Shown here in pieces: positions 34,089 through 43,650 of a DNA stretch of 49,321 bases. The notes under the pieces were generated by a model, which was not told the origin of the DNA, ran no database searches, and saw nothing but the letters and a program-made list of their open reading frames with translations. The stretch lies in the NCBI GenBank assembly GCA_018780415.1, contig JADMJQ010000144.1, positions 3,334 through 52,654 on the forward strand, in the 5' to 3' direction. The DNA is from Roseateles sp. (lineage in GTDB: Bacteria; Pseudomonadota; Gammaproteobacteria; Burkholderiales; Burkholderiaceae_C). Positions within the stretch are counted from its first letter, which is position 1, and each line of letters starts with the position of its first letter. The position numbers and the translations under genes are program-made.

Positions 34089-35300
34089 ATGCCGGCCTAT
34101 AAGTATCAAGCGATCAACGCCGCCGGGCGCAGCAGCAGCGGCCTGATCGAGGCCGACACGCCGCGTGCCGCGCGCGCATTGCTGCGCGCGCAGGGCCAGG
34201 TGCCGCTGACGCTGCAGACGGTGCAGCAACATGGCCAGGCCAGCAGCAGCCGCTTCACGCGGCGGGTCTTCAATGCGACGGCCCTGGCGGTCTGGACGCG
34301 CCAGTTGGCCGGCCTGGTCGGCTCAGGGCTGCCGGTCGAACGCGCCTTGACCGCCTTGACCGACGAATGCGAAGACGCCCGCCAGCGCGAACTGTTGTCG
34401 CAGCTGAAGGCCGAGGTCAATGCCGGTGCCTCGTTCGCGCATGCCCTGGCGACGGCGCCGCGCGAGTTTGACGAGGTCTTCTGCGGCGTGGTCGCCGCGG
34501 GCGAGCAAAGCGGCGCCTTGGGCCATGTGCTGGAGAAACTCGCCGACGATCTGGAAGAGCGCCAGGACTTGTCCGGCAAGCTGGTGGGTGCGATGGCCTA
34601 CCCCGCCATCGTGTCGCTGATCTCGGTGATGATCGTGATCTTTCTGGTCACCTATGTGGTGCCGCAGATCGCCACCGTGTTCACCAATTCCAAGCGCGCG
34701 CTGCCTTTTTTGACGGTGGCGATGCTGGCCATCAGCGCCTTTGTGCGGGAATGGGGCTGGCTGATGATTCTGACCCTGGTCGCCGGCGGCATGGCGCTAT
34801 CGGCGGCGCTGCGCGGCGAGGCTTTTCGCAAGCGCTTTGATGCCGGCATTCTGCAAGTCCCCTTGCTGGGCCGATTGGCGCGCGGCTATAACGCGGCCCG
34901 CTTTGCCAGCACCTTGGCGATGCTGGCCGGCGCCGGCGTGCCGATTCTGAAGGCCTTGCAGGCGGCGGCCGAGACCTTGTCAAACCGCGCGATGCGGGCC
35001 GACGCGCTGGACGCCCTGGTGCAGGTGCGTGAAGGTGCGCCCTTGGGCTCAGCGCTGGCGGGCAAGAAGCGCTTCCCCGGCATCCTGGCGATGTTCGCTC
35101 GGCTGGGCGAGCAGACCGGGCAATTGCCGCAGATGCTGGAGCGCGCCGCCAAGCAACTCAGCGTCGAGGTGCAGCGCCGCTCGATGGCAGCCGCGACCTT
35201 GCTGGAGCCGATTTTGATCGTAGTGATGGGCGCCATCGTGCTGATGATTGTCTTGGCTGTCTTGATGCCAATCATTCAGTTGAATACTTGGGTTAAGTAA
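34089..35300 (+). CDS. gspF: type II secretion system inner-membrane platform protein GspF
   Basis: GspF is the polytopic platform protein at the centre of the inner-membrane complex. It has 403 residues, starting MPAYKYQAINAAGRSSSGLIEAD, typical for GspF. Two homologous T2SSF domains are seen: WTRQLAGLVGSGLPVERALTAL ... GEQSGALGHVLEKLADDLE and FASTLAMLAGAGVPILKALQAA ... GEQTGQLPQMLERAAKQL. Three transmembrane helices are visible (about 175-200, 222-242, 372-395). Last gsp gene of the operon; no gspO is present, so the prepilin peptidase must be supplied from elsewhere, probably by pilD. Confidence 0.96.
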   Translation: MPAYKYQAINAAGRSSSGLIEADTPRAARALLRAQGQVPLTLQTVQQHGQASSSRFTRRVFNATALAVWTRQLAGLVGSGLPVERALTALTDECEDARQRELLSQLKAEVNAGASFAHALATAPREFDEVFCGVVAAGEQSGALGHVLEKLADDLEERQDLSGKLVGAMAYPAIVSLISVMIVIFLVTYVVPQIATVFTNSKRALPFLTVAMLAISAFVREWGWLMILTLVAGGMALSAALRGEAFRKRFDAGILQVPLLGRLARGYNAARFASTLAMLAGAGVPILKALQAAAETLSNRAMRADALDALVQVREGAPLGSALAGKKRFPGILAMFARLGEQTGQLPQMLERAAKQLSVEVQRRSMAAATLLEPILIVVMGAIVLMIVLAVLMPIIQLNTWVK

Positions 35301-35303
35301 AAC

Positions 35304-36206
35304 ATGGCGGCCAATCTGGACGGACAGCTGGTCGTCGCCATCTCGTCCCGCGCGCTGTTTGATTTTGAAGAAGAGAACGAGTTGTTCGAGGCCGGCGATG
35401 ATCGCGCCTATATGGCCTTGCAGGAAAGCCGGCTCGACCTGCCGGCCAAGCCCGGCGTCGCCTTCTCGCTAGTCAACAAGCTCTTGGCCTTTAACAACAA
35501 CACGCCTGAGCGGCCGCAGGTCGAGATCGTCGTGCTGTCGCGCAATGACCCGGTCTCCGGCATGCGGGTGTTCCGCTCGGCCGCGCATTACGGGCTGGGC
35601 ATCCAGCGCGGCGTGTTCACCCGCGGCGAGTCGCCCTGGCGCTATTTGCGGCCGTTGAAAGCGCAGCTGTTCCTGTCCACCAATGAGGCCGATGTGCGCT
35701 CGGCGCTGGCGGCCGGCGTCGCCGCGGCGCGCGTGCTGCCGCTGTCGGCGCGCGCCTCGGCCGAGCATCCGTTTGAGCTGCGCATCGCCTTTGACGGCGA
35801 CGCGGTGCTGTTCTCCGACGAGGCCGAGCAGGTCTTTCAGCGCGACGGCCTGAGTGCTTTTCAAAGCCATGAGACCACGCACGCCAACACCCCCCTGGCG
35901 GCCGGGCCGTTCAAGCCGGTGCTCCAGGCCTTGCAGCGGCTGCAGCAAGAACCGAATGACGCCATGCGAGTGCGCACCGCGCTGGTCACGGCGCGCAGCG
36001 CACCGGCCCATGAGCGCGCCATCCGCACGCTGATGAATTGGCAGATCGAGGTCGACGAGGCGATGTTTCTGGGTGGCCTGGCCAAGGGCGAATTCCTGCG
36101 CGAGTTCGAGCCCGATTTCTTCTTCGACGACCAGGCCGGCCATATCGCTAACGCCGCACCGCATGTGCCGGCCGGCCATGTCGCGTCGGGCATCTCGAAT
36201 CGCTGA
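35304..36206 (+). CDS. 5'-nucleotidase family protein (cytosolic 5'-nucleotidase type, PF06189-like)
   Basis: The 300-residue cytoplasmic protein has the pattern of the 5'-nucleotidase family related to eukaryotic cN-I: LVVAISSRALFDFEEENELFE, quoted here as VVAISSRALFDFEEEN, then EIVVLSRNDPVSGMRVF, HYGLGIQRGVFTRGESP and IAFDGDAVLFSDEAEQVF. In the last, the DGD pair replaces the classical HAD DxD context. The C-terminus has DFFFDDQAGHI. The likely reaction is dephosphorylation of nucleoside 5'-monophosphates; the substrate is unknown. It starts 3 bases after the gspF stop, so it may be co-transcribed with the gsp operon, although no functional link is evident. Confidence 0.85.
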   Translation: MAANLDGQLVVAISSRALFDFEEENELFEAGDDRAYMALQESRLDLPAKPGVAFSLVNKLLAFNNNTPERPQVEIVVLSRNDPVSGMRVFRSAAHYGLGIQRGVFTRGESPWRYLRPLKAQLFLSTNEADVRSALAAGVAAARVLPLSARASAEHPFELRIAFDGDAVLFSDEAEQVFQRDGLSAFQSHETTHANTPLAAGPFKPVLQALQRLQQEPNDAMRVRTALVTARSAPAHERAIRTLMNWQIEVDEAMFLGGLAKGEFLREFEPDFFFDDQAGHIANAAPHVPAGHVASGISNR

Positions 36207-36267
36207 CAATGCGGCCGGCGGGCCTACCGGCGCCGCTGCGATCCACCGTCCCACAAGGAAGAGTTTG

Positions 36268-39200
36268 ATGACGAAGCACCATCTGCTGGCCGCTGCCGTT
36301 CTGGCCGCGCTGCACGCCCCGTTGCTGGCAAGCACCGAGGGCTTCTACCGCCAACCGGCGCTGCGCGGGAACGCGCTCTTCCTGGTCGCCGAGGGCGATA
36401 TCTGGCGCGTCGCGGCCGACGGCGGCCGGGCCGAGCGGATCACCACCCACCCCGGCGCCGAGAGCATGCCGGCCGTCTCGGCCGACGGCCAGTGGCTGGC
36501 CTTTGTGGCCCAGTACGACGGCCCCGGCGATGTTTACGTGATGCCTGTGCAGGGCGGCGTGCCCAAGCGGCTCAGCTGGGAGGGTGCGGCGCAAAAGGTC
36601 TGGGGCTTAGCCCCGACCGGCGAGGTGATCTATAGCGGCCCCTCGCAGGCCGGCCAGCCGATCACCCAGCTCTATGCCGTTGATCCGAAAACCCAGCAAC
36701 GCCGGACTCTGCCGGTCGGCCAAGCCAGCGACGGCGCGCTCAGCGCCGATGGACGATATTTGTACTTCACCCGCAACGGCCTGCGCGGCGACAACGCCCG
36801 CCAATACCGCGGCGGCGCGATCGCTCGGCTGTGGGTGCTGGACTTGAGCGGCACGGCAGAAGCGAAGCCGCTGATCGCCGAGGGCGCGAACGACTCGCGC
36901 CCGCTGCCCTACCGCAGCGCCTCCGGTGGCGAGCGCATCGCCTTCTTGTCCGACCGCGGCGGCACGGTCAATCTCTGGTCGGTCAATGCCGAGGGTCAGG
37001 ACTTGCGCCAGCACAGCCGTTTCAAGGGCTGGGACATCCGCCATGCGGCGATTGACGGCACGCGCGTCAGCGTGGCGGTCGGCGCCGACCTCTATCTGTT
37101 TGACCTGGAAGCGGCCTCGGCCGGCCAGGGCCAGCGCCTCAGCATCAATTTGAACGGTGACTTTGACCAGCAGCGCCAGCGCTGGATCAAGAAGCCGCAG
37201 GACTTTCTGACCGACACCGCGCTGGCGCCCAACGGCGAGCGCGTGCTCTTGGCCAGCCGTGGACGACTGGCTACGCAGGGCATTGGCGCACTGCGCCGGG
37301 CCGAGTTGGCGCAGCCGGTCGACGGCCGCTGCCGCAAGGCCCAGTTCAGCGCCGACAGCGCCCAGGTGTTTGCGCTGTGCGACTTCAGCGGTGAGCGTGA
37401 GGTCTGGCGCCTGCCGGCCAATGGGCTTGGCAAGCCGGAGCAAATCACCTTTGGCGCCACGGCGATGCGCACACAATTGCAGCCCTCGCCCGATGGCCGC
37501 TACTTGGCCCATACCGACAAGGAAGGTCGGCTCTTTCTGACCGACTTGAAAGTCGCTGGACCGGTGGCCACCAAGCTGATTGGCCACGACCAGTTGGCCG
37601 CCGACATCAAGCACCTGACCTGGTCGCCCGACAGCCAGGTGCTGGCCTTCACCCAAGCCTTGAGCGCGGTCGGCCGCGACCAGCTGCGGCTCTACAGCCT
37701 GCTCGACGGCAAGACCCATACCGTCAGCAGTGACCGTTATGAGGTGGAGACGCCGGCCTTCACGCCCGACGGGCGCTGGCTTTACTTTGCCTCGCAGCGC
37801 AATTTCACGGTCAGCGGCAATGCCAGCCCTTGGGGTGATCGCAATATGGGCCCGTTCTTTGACAAGCGCAGCAAGCTCTATGCGCTGGCGCTGCAGCCGG
37901 GCTTGAGTTTCCCGTTCGCGGCCAAGGATGAGCTGACACCGGCGGAAGCTAAAACGGAAGCCAAAACCGACAGCAAGGCCGACACCAAAGCCGACGCCAA
38001 GTCAGATCCCAAACCAGCGGCCAAGCCAGCGTCCACCCCCGCCATCGCTTGGGCCGGCCTGACTGAGCGCCTGTTCGAAGTGCCGCTGCCCGCCGCTAAC
38101 TACGGCGATCTGCGCAGCGACGGCAAGCGCTTGTGGTGGCTGGAAAGCGAAGCGAGCAGCTCGCCCGAGCGCAAGAGCAGCCTGAAGACGGTGACCATCG
38201 ACCGGCTCGGTGCCACGCCGGAGACCGTCGCCAGCGATGTGCGCGAGTTCGAGCTGAGTGCCGACGGCAAGAAGCTGATGCTGATGCGCGCGCCCGCGCC
38301 CGGCGCCGCCGCTGAGATTTTGCTGGTCGAGGCCGCGCCAAAACTGCCGGCCGAAACGGCCAAATTTCAAGTGAGGTGGAGCGACTGGCAGATCGCCACC
38401 GATCCCAAGCTGGAATGGCAGCAGATGTTTGCCGACGGCTGGCGCATGCACCGCGATCATTTCTATGACAAAGCCATGCACGGCGTCGACTGGTCGGCCA
38501 TGCGGGCCAAGTACGAGCCCCTGGTCGCCCGCGTGACCGACCGCCTGGAGCTGGCCGAGCTGATGGCGCAGATGATCGGCGAGTTGAGCGCGCTGCACAG
38601 CCAGGTGGGTGCCGGCGATGTGCGGGCCGCCGCCGAGGAGCCGGGCCTGGCCGGCCTGGGCGCTAGGCTCAGCCGCGCTCCGAATGGCTGGAAGGTCGAG
38701 CAGATCTACCGCAGCGACCCCGAGCTGCCCAGCGAGGCCGCGCCGCTGGCCGCGCCCGGCGTCAACATCCAAGTCGGCGACGTGATCACCGCCATCAACG
38801 GCCGCCCCGCCTCGGAAGCCGCCCACCCGTCCGAGTTGATACGCGGCCAGGCAGGCAAGCAGGTGCTGCTGCAGTTCCGCAGCGCCGATGGCAAGGACAA
38901 GCAGGCTGTAGTCACTCCGGTGGCGCAGCGGCGCGAGCAGCAATTGCGTTTTGGCGACTGGCGCCACGCCAATGCCCGCGCCGTGGACGCTGCCTCGGAC
39001 GGCCGCATCGGCTATCTGCATCTGCGCGCGATGGGGCGCGATGACATTGCCGACTTCGCCCGCGAGTTCTACGCCCAGACCGAGCGCGAGGGGCTGATCA
39101 TCGACGTGCGCTTCAACGGCGGCGGCAATATCGACAGCTGGATTCTGGAAAAGCTCTTGCGCCGCGCCTGGGCCTTCTGGCAGCGCCGCTCACCCGAGGG

Positions 39201-39621
39201 CGCGCCGGCCAGCTCGAATATGCAGCATGCCTTCCGTGGCCATTTGGTGGTCTTGGCGAACGAGGAAACCTATTCGGACGGCGAGACCTTTGCCGAGGGC
39301 ATCAAGCGTTTGGGCCTAGCGCCAGTGATCGGCAAGACCACCTCGGGTGCCGGCGTCTGGCTGTCGGATCAGAACCGTCTGGTCGACAACGGCATCATGC
39401 GGGCGGCCGAGACCGGCCAGATGACGGCCGACGGTCGTTTCATCATCGAGGGTGTTGGCGTCACGCCGGATATCACCGTCGACAACCCGCCGCGCGCCAG
39501 CTTCATGGGCGGCGACGCCCAGTTGGACGCGGCGATCGCGCATTTGAAGCAGGCGATGGCCGCCAAGCCGCGGGTGCAACCAAAACCGGGACCTTACCCG
39601 CGCCCCATCCAGATGCCCTAG
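36268..39621 (+). CDS. tricorn-like S41 family peptidase (exported)
   Basis: A large protease with 1117 residues from ATG 36268 (AAGGAAGAG upstream). The signal [21 protein letters not shown] suggests export, unlike the cytoplasmic archaeal tricorn. Two N-terminal beta-propeller regions carry WD40/TolB-like repeats ([54 protein letters not shown]). A Lys/Ala/Asp-rich linker (about 560-592) follows. Then come a C1 domain ([18 protein letters not shown]), a PDZ domain ([14 protein letters not shown]) and the S41 core. By comparison with Thermoplasma tricorn, His777 (SALHSQV), Ser1003 (ETYSDGETF) and Glu1061 ([11 protein letters not shown]) match its catalytic His746, Ser965 and Glu1023. Longer in-frame starts lie inside the previous gene. 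The stop overlaps tyrS by 4 nt (CTAG). Confidence 0.92.
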   Translation: MTKHHLLAAAVLAALHAPLLASTEGFYRQPALRGNALFLVAEGDIWRVAADGGRAERITTHPGAESMPAVSADGQWLAFVAQYDGPGDVYVMPVQGGVPKRLSWEGAAQKVWGLAPTGEVIYSGPSQAGQPITQLYAVDPKTQQRRTLPVGQASDGALSADGRYLYFTRNGLRGDNARQYRGGAIARLWVLDLSGTAEAKPLIAEGANDSRPLPYRSASGGERIAFLSDRGGTVNLWSVNAEGQDLRQHSRFKGWDIRHAAIDGTRVSVAVGADLYLFDLEAASAGQGQRLSINLNGDFDQQRQRWIKKPQDFLTDTALAPNGERVLLASRGRLATQGIGALRRAELAQPVDGRCRKAQFSADSAQVFALCDFSGEREVWRLPANGLGKPEQITFGATAMRTQLQPSPDGRYLAHTDKEGRLFLTDLKVAGPVATKLIGHDQLAADIKHLTWSPDSQVLAFTQALSAVGRDQLRLYSLLDGKTHTVSSDRYEVETPAFTPDGRWLYFASQRNFTVSGNASPWGDRNMGPFFDKRSKLYALALQPGLSFPFAAKDELTPAEAKTEAKTDSKADTKADAKSDPKPAAKPASTPAIAWAGLTERLFEVPLPAANYGDLRSDGKRLWWLESEASSSPERKSSLKTVTIDRLGATPETVASDVREFELSADGKKLMLMRAPAPGAAAEILLVEAAPKLPAETAKFQVRWSDWQIATDPKLEWQQMFADGWRMHRDHFYDKAMHGVDWSAMRAKYEPLVARVTDRLELAELMAQMIGELSALHSQVGAGDVRAAAEEPGLAGLGARLSRAPNGWKVEQIYRSDPELPSEAAPLAAPGVNIQVGDVITAINGRPASEAAHPSELIRGQAGKQVLLQFRSADGKDKQAVVTPVAQRREQQLRFGDWRHANARAVDAASDGRIGYLHLRAMGRDDIADFAREFYAQTEREGLIIDVRFNGGGNIDSWILEKLLRRAWAFWQRRSPEGAPASSNMQHAFRGHLVVLANEETYSDGETFAEGIKRLGLAPVIGKTTSGAGVWLSDQNRLVDNGIMRAAETGQMTADGRFIIEGVGVTPDITVDNPPRASFMGGDAQLDAAIAHLKQAMAAKPRVQPKPGPYPRPIQMP

Positions 39622-40859
39622 CTTAAGTCGACGCGGGCGAACTTGCGTTTGCCCACTTGGGCGACAAAGCTGCCGGCCTCCAGCTTCAAGGCCTTGTCGC
39701 TGATGGTGACACCGTCGATCTTGACGCCACCCTGCTCGATCATGCGGGTGGCCTCGCCGCCCGAGGCGACCAGTCCGGCCGCCTTGAGCATCGCGCCAAC
39801 GCCCAGCGGCGCGCCGCTCAAGGCGACCTCAGGGATGTCGTCCGGGATGCCACCGCGCGCACGGTTATTGAAGTCGGCCTCGGCAGCATTGGCGGCCTCA
39901 AGGCTGTGGAAACGGGCGGTGATCTCCTTGGCCAGCAAGACCTTGGCTTCCTTGGGGTTGCGGCCGGCGTCCACTTCGGCCTTCAGCGCCGCGATCTCGG
40001 CCTCGCTCTTGAAACTCAACAGCGCAAACCATTTCCACATCAAGACATCGCTGATCGACAAGACCTTGGCAAACATCTGCGTGGCCGGCTCGCTGATGCC
40101 GATGTAGTTGTTCTTGGACTTGGACATCTTCTCGACGCCGTCCAGGCCCTCCAGCAGCGGCATGGTCAGGATGCATTGCGGCTCCTGACCGAATTCCTGC
40201 TGCAGATGCCGGCCCATCAAGAGATTGAACTTCTGATCGGTGCCGCCCAGCTCGATATCGCTCTTCAGGGCGACCGAGTCATAGCCCTGCATCAGCGGGT
40301 AGAGGAATTCATGCACCGAGATCGGCGTTTGCGCGGCGAAGCGCTTGGTGAAGTCATCGCGCTCCATCATCCGCGCCACCGTGTACTTGGCCGCCAGCTG
40401 GATCATGCCGCGCGCGCCCAGCGGGTCACTCCACTCGGAGTTGTAGCGGATCTCGGTCTTGGCCGGGTCCAGCACCAGGCTGGCCTGGGCGTAATAGGTC
40501 TCGGCATTGGCCTTGATCTGCTCCTGCGTCAGCGGCGGGCGCGTTGCATTGCGGCCGGACGGGTCGCCGATCATCGAGGTGAAATCGCCGATCAGGAAGA
40601 TCACCTGGTGGCCCAAATCCTGCAACTGGCGCAGCTTGTTGAGCACCACGGTGTGGCCGAGGTGGATGTCGGGCGCGGTTGGATCCAGCCCCAGCTTGAT
40701 GCGCAAGGGCACGCCGGTGGCCTCGGATTTAGCCAGCTTTTGCAGCCAGTCGGCCTCGGGCAGCAGTTCATCGCAGGCGCGTTTGCTGACGGCAAAGGCC
40801 TCGCGCACGCGGTCGGTGACGGGGTAGAGAGGCGGCACAGGAGTTCGAATTTCGGACAT
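39618..40859 (-). CDS. tyrS: tyrosine--tRNA ligase
   Basis: Charges tRNA-Tyr with tyrosine. The 413-residue class I synthetase has the HIGH motif as HLGH (66-69), the KMSKS motif at 244-248 ([13 protein letters not shown]) and TyrRS signatures [14 protein letters not shown] and [17 protein letters not shown]. The C-terminus is an S4-type RNA-binding domain ([16 protein letters not shown]). The first 45 residues and overall pattern suggest the TyrZ-like subclass. No clear Shine-Dalgarno precedes the ATG. It is divergent from the M23 peptidase gene and convergent with the S41 peptidase, sharing the palindromic stop CTAG. Confidence 0.97.
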   Translation of the reverse strand: MSEIRTPVPPLYPVTDRVREAFAVSKRACDELLPEADWLQKLAKSEATGVPLRIKLGLDPTAPDIHLGHTVVLNKLRQLQDLGHQVIFLIGDFTSMIGDPSGRNATRPPLTQEQIKANAETYYAQASLVLDPAKTEIRYNSEWSDPLGARGMIQLAAKYTVARMMERDDFTKRFAAQTPISVHEFLYPLMQGYDSVALKSDIELGGTDQKFNLLMGRHLQQEFGQEPQCILTMPLLEGLDGVEKMSKSKNNYIGISEPATQMFAKVLSISDVLMWKWFALLSFKSEAEIAALKAEVDAGRNPKEAKVLLAKEITARFHSLEAANAAEADFNNRARGGIPDDIPEVALSGAPLGVGAMLKAAGLVASGGEATRMIEQGGVKIDGVTISDKALKLEAGSFVAQVGKRKFARVDLS

Positions 40860-40910
40860 AGCAGCAGTCGAGCCTCGGCTAAAGCCTTGATGTATCGGGT
40901 TTTCTAGAGT

Positions 40911-40937
40911 TTGACGCGCCGATCAACTCGGTATACT
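40911..40937 (+). promoter_or_regulatory. candidate promoter for the M23 peptidase leader
   Basis: A -10 box TATACT (40932-40937) lies downstream of TTGACG (40911-40916, spacer 15) or, one base earlier, TTTGAC (spacer 16). The spacing is slightly short, but both hexamers are near consensus. The expected start is about 40943-40945, which leaves an unusually long 5' leader of roughly 130-155 nt. Confidence 0.5.
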
Positions 40938-40942
40938 CGCGC

Positions 40943-41070
40943 CTGGTTTGACGCCAGCACCCCTAACAGTAGGGGTACGGCGGACAAGAGTTCAATTCTA
41001 GTGGACGCGGCTCGAGCGGAGCCGCGTTGCTATGTCAGGCACCTGCTAAAGCGGCGGGTGCCCGAGCACC
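40943..41070 (+). ncRNA. structured 5' leader (or small RNA) upstream of the M23 peptidase gene
   Basis: Three consecutive stems occupy this leader. The first is compound: TTG and CGCC (40948-40955) pair with GGCG and CAA (40979-40987) around a perfect 7-bp hairpin ACCCCTA/TAGGGGT (40959-40976) with an ACAG loop. After a single-stranded GAGTTCAATTCTAG stretch comes an 8-bp hairpin CGCGGCTC/GAGCCGCG (41006-41026). The third, GGTGC/GCACC (41057-41070), ends directly before a GTG codon. No U-tract follows any of them, so a cis-acting leader is more likely than a terminated small RNA. I recognise no known riboswitch class. Confidence 0.45.
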
Positions 41071-41097
41071 GTGGGATTCGACAACGTGAGCGACCGG

Positions 41098-42480
41098 ATG
41101 ACTGAAGTGAAAGTGGCATGCGCTCGGGCTTTTGCGCGAGCCGACGCCTTTGCCGCCAAGCATCCGCGCGCATTGACCGGCACCGTGGTGGGTTTGTTGA
41201 CCGGCTTTGCCGTCACCGCCTTTGGTATCGCCCCGCTCGCTCCCGACGCCCGCGATTTACCGCAGCGCACGCTGGCTGAAGTGGTGCAGCCCAATGATTT
41301 GGAGGCTCAACTCACCGCCCTGGCTGAGCACCAAATTGGCCTCAGCCGCAGCGAACTGACCCGCAGCAGCGACACCGTCGAAAGCCTGTTCAAGCGCCTG
41401 GGTGCCTTTGACGTCGCAGCCGCCCAGTTTCTACGCAATGACCCACTGGCCAAGCGCACGCTGCAGGGCCGCGCCGGCAAGTCGGTGCAATTGACGGCCG
41501 ATGCCTCGGGCATCGTGCAAAGCATGGTGGTGCGCTTTCCGGCCGAAAAAGCCGAGCAGCAAGCCACCCATTTCAGCCGCCTGAGCATCACCCGCGAGGG
41601 CAAGAGCTTTGTCTCCAAGCTGGAAACGGCGCCCTTGCAGGCACAGATCCGTTTGGGCAGCGGCACCATTCAGAGCTCGCTGTTCGCTGCCACCGATGAG
41701 GCCCGCATCCCCGATGCCATCGCCTCACAAATGGCCGATATGTTCTCCGGTGACATCGATTTCCACCGCGAACTGCGCAAAGGCGACCGCTTCTCGGTGG
41801 TCTACGAAAGCCTCACTGCCGACGGCGAGAGCATCAGCTGGGACAGCGCAGCGGGTCGGCTGATCGCCGGCGAGTTCGTCAACAACGGCCGCACGCATTC
41901 GTCCATCTGGTTCAAGGACAGCGCCACCGGCAAGGGCAATTTCTATGGCTTCGACGGCCAAAGCAAGCGCCGCGCCTTCCTGGCCAGTCCGATGGAGTTC
42001 TCGCGCGTGACCTCGGGCTTTTCGATGCGCTTCCACCCGATTCTCAAGACCAACCGGCCCCATTTGGGCGTTGACTACGGCGCGCCAACCGGTACGCCGG
42101 TGCGCACGGTCGGCGACGGTGCGGTTGAGTTTGCTGGTTGGCAGAACGGCTTCGGCAACGTGGTCTTCGTTCGCCACAACGACGCCCGGACAACGGTCTA
42201 TGCCCACCTGAGCCGCATCGACGTCAAGAAGGGCCAGCGCGTTGAGCAGGGCCAGAAACTGGGCGGCGTTGGCTCCACCGGCTGGGCGACCGGCCCGCAT
42301 CTGCACTTTGAATTCCGCGTCAAAGGCAACCATCAAGACCCACGTTTGATTGCTCGCGCGTCTGAGGCCGTCAGCTTGCCCAGCTACGCACGCAACCAGT
42401 TCAAGCAGACCGTTGCCAGCGTCAAGTCGCAGCTGAGCGTCGCGCAGTCGATGGACGGCGGCGTCAGCGGCGCCGACTGA
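41098..42480 (+). CDS. M23 family metallopeptidase (membrane-anchored, LytM-type)
   Basis: A probable peptidoglycan endopeptidase or amidase activator facing the periplasm. From ATG 41098 it has 460 residues; a GTG at 41071 would add nine, and neither has a strong ribosome site. It has one membrane anchor (about 26-46, LTGTVVGLLTGFAVTAFGIAP), a stalk with an OapA-like/LysM-like N-domain (SDTVESLFKRLGAFDVAAAQF), and the LytM core FSMRFHPILKTNRPHLGVDYGAP. The first zinc ligands are His and Asp in PHLGVD, and GPHLHFEFRV supplies the H-x-H. All zinc ligands are present, so it should be catalytically active. It is followed 12 bp later by anmK, so cell-wall cleavage and recycling are paired. Confidence 0.92.
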   Translation: MTEVKVACARAFARADAFAAKHPRALTGTVVGLLTGFAVTAFGIAPLAPDARDLPQRTLAEVVQPNDLEAQLTALAEHQIGLSRSELTRSSDTVESLFKRLGAFDVAAAQFLRNDPLAKRTLQGRAGKSVQLTADASGIVQSMVVRFPAEKAEQQATHFSRLSITREGKSFVSKLETAPLQAQIRLGSGTIQSSLFAATDEARIPDAIASQMADMFSGDIDFHRELRKGDRFSVVYESLTADGESISWDSAAGRLIAGEFVNNGRTHSSIWFKDSATGKGNFYGFDGQSKRRAFLASPMEFSRVTSGFSMRFHPILKTNRPHLGVDYGAPTGTPVRTVGDGAVEFAGWQNGFGNVVFVRHNDARTTVYAHLSRIDVKKGQRVEQGQKLGGVGSTGWATGPHLHFEFRVKGNHQDPRLIARASEAVSLPSYARNQFKQTVASVKSQLSVAQSMDGGVSGAD

Positions 42481-42492
42481 CCGCCAGCGGCC

Positions 42493-43602
42493 ATGCCGCA
42501 ACTGTTCATTGGCCTGATGTCGGGCACCTCGCTGGATGGGGTCGACGCCCTGCTGGCGCGCTTTCCCGCCGACAACTCGGCCATGCAGGTGCTTGGCCAT
42601 CTGCACCAACCCTTCAGCACACCGCTGCGAGACGAGCTGCTGGCGCTGAACAGCCCCGGTGACAATGAATTGCACCGGGCTGCGCTGGCCGGCAACGCGG
42701 TCGCGCGTGCCTATGCCGATGTGGTCGCTCAGTTACTGGAGGCCTGCGGCGTTCGGCCAAGCCAAGTGACCGCAATCGGCGCCCATGGCCAGACCGTCAG
42801 ACACAGGCCCGGCGAGTTCGATGGCTGCGGCTATACCAGCCAACTCTTGAACGGCGCCTTGCTGGCCGAGCAAAGCGGCATTGCGGTGGTCTGCGACCTG
42901 CGCAGCCGCGACGTGGCGGCCGGCGGCCAGGGAGCGCCCTTGGTACCGGCCTTTCACCGCGCTCAATTCGCCCAGCCCGGGCGCGCTGTTGCCGTCGTCA
43001 ATATCGGCGGCATCAGCAATATCAGCCTGCTGGGCGGCAACGGCTACACCGGGGGCTTCGATTGCGGGCCGGGCAACTGCTTGATGGACGCCTGGGTCAA
43101 ACAACATCTGGGACATGATTTCGACGCCGGCGGCGCCTGGGCCGCGCAGGGTCAGACCTTGCCTGACTTGCTGGCGCGCCTGCTCGATGAACCCTTCTTC
43201 GGGCTACCCCCGCCGCGCAGTACCGGGCGCGACCTGTTCAACCGCGCCTGGCTAGACAGTCGGCTTGAGCCCGGCGCGAAGGCGGTCGACGTGCAGGCCA
43301 CACTGCTGGCCTTGAGCGCTCAAGCCATCGCGCAATGCCTACAAGGCTACGGGCCGAGCACACAGGAGCTGCTGGTCTGCGGCGGCGGAGCCTTGAACCA
43401 TGCGCTGATGCGGGCTTTGCAAGCCCTGCTGCCGGACGTCCAGGTGCTTCCCAGCGACGCGCGCGGACTGCCGGTTATGCAAGTCGAGGCGGCGGCCTTC
43501 GCCTGGCTGGCGATGCGCCACCTGCGCGGCCTGCCCGGCAATCTGCCCGGCGTCACCGGCGCCTTGGGCCCGCGCATGCTGGGTGCTTTCTATCCGGCCT
43601 GA
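42493..43602 (+). CDS. anmK: anhydro-N-acetylmuramic acid kinase
   Basis: AnmK cleaves and phosphorylates 1,6-anhydro-MurNAc to MurNAc-6-phosphate during peptidoglycan recycling in the cytoplasm. The 369-residue ASKHA-fold kinase shows the starting motif FIGLMSGTSLDGVDALL, IGAHGQTVRHRP, VVCDLRSRDVAAGGQGAPLVPAFH (quoted as GGQGAPLVPAFH), VVNIGGISNIS, FDCGPGNCLMDAW and LLVCGGGALNHALM. The catalytic Asp falls in CDLRSRDVAAGG, as in the family. It is probably co-transcribed with the M23 peptidase gene, and a bidirectional terminator follows. Confidence 0.96.
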   Translation: MPQLFIGLMSGTSLDGVDALLARFPADNSAMQVLGHLHQPFSTPLRDELLALNSPGDNELHRAALAGNAVARAYADVVAQLLEACGVRPSQVTAIGAHGQTVRHRPGEFDGCGYTSQLLNGALLAEQSGIAVVCDLRSRDVAAGGQGAPLVPAFHRAQFAQPGRAVAVVNIGGISNISLLGGNGYTGGFDCGPGNCLMDAWVKQHLGHDFDAGGAWAAQGQTLPDLLARLLDEPFFGLPPPRSTGRDLFNRAWLDSRLEPGAKAVDVQATLLALSAQAIAQCLQGYGPSTQELLVCGGGALNHALMRALQALLPDVQVLPSDARGLPVMQVEAAAFAWLAMRHLRGLPGNLPGVTGALGPRMLGAFYPA

Positions 43603-43606
43603 AAGC

Positions 43607-43635
43607 AAAAAGCCGCCAGGGTCTGGCGGCTTTTT
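43607..43635. terminator. bidirectional rho-independent terminator between anmK and erpA
   Basis: AAAAAGCCGCCAG / CTGGCGGCTTTTT is a 13-bp perfect stem with a 3-nt loop. T7 follows on the plus strand and there is an A-rich left arm, so it can end both convergent transcripts. Confidence 0.93.
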
Positions 43636-43650
43636 TTCGGCAGAAAGAAA

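Noticed and set aside
40985-41000. A GTTCAATTC T-loop-like sequence suggesting a tRNA
   Set aside because: The flanking bases do not form a 5-bp T-stem, and there is no acceptor stem, anticodon arm or CCA end.
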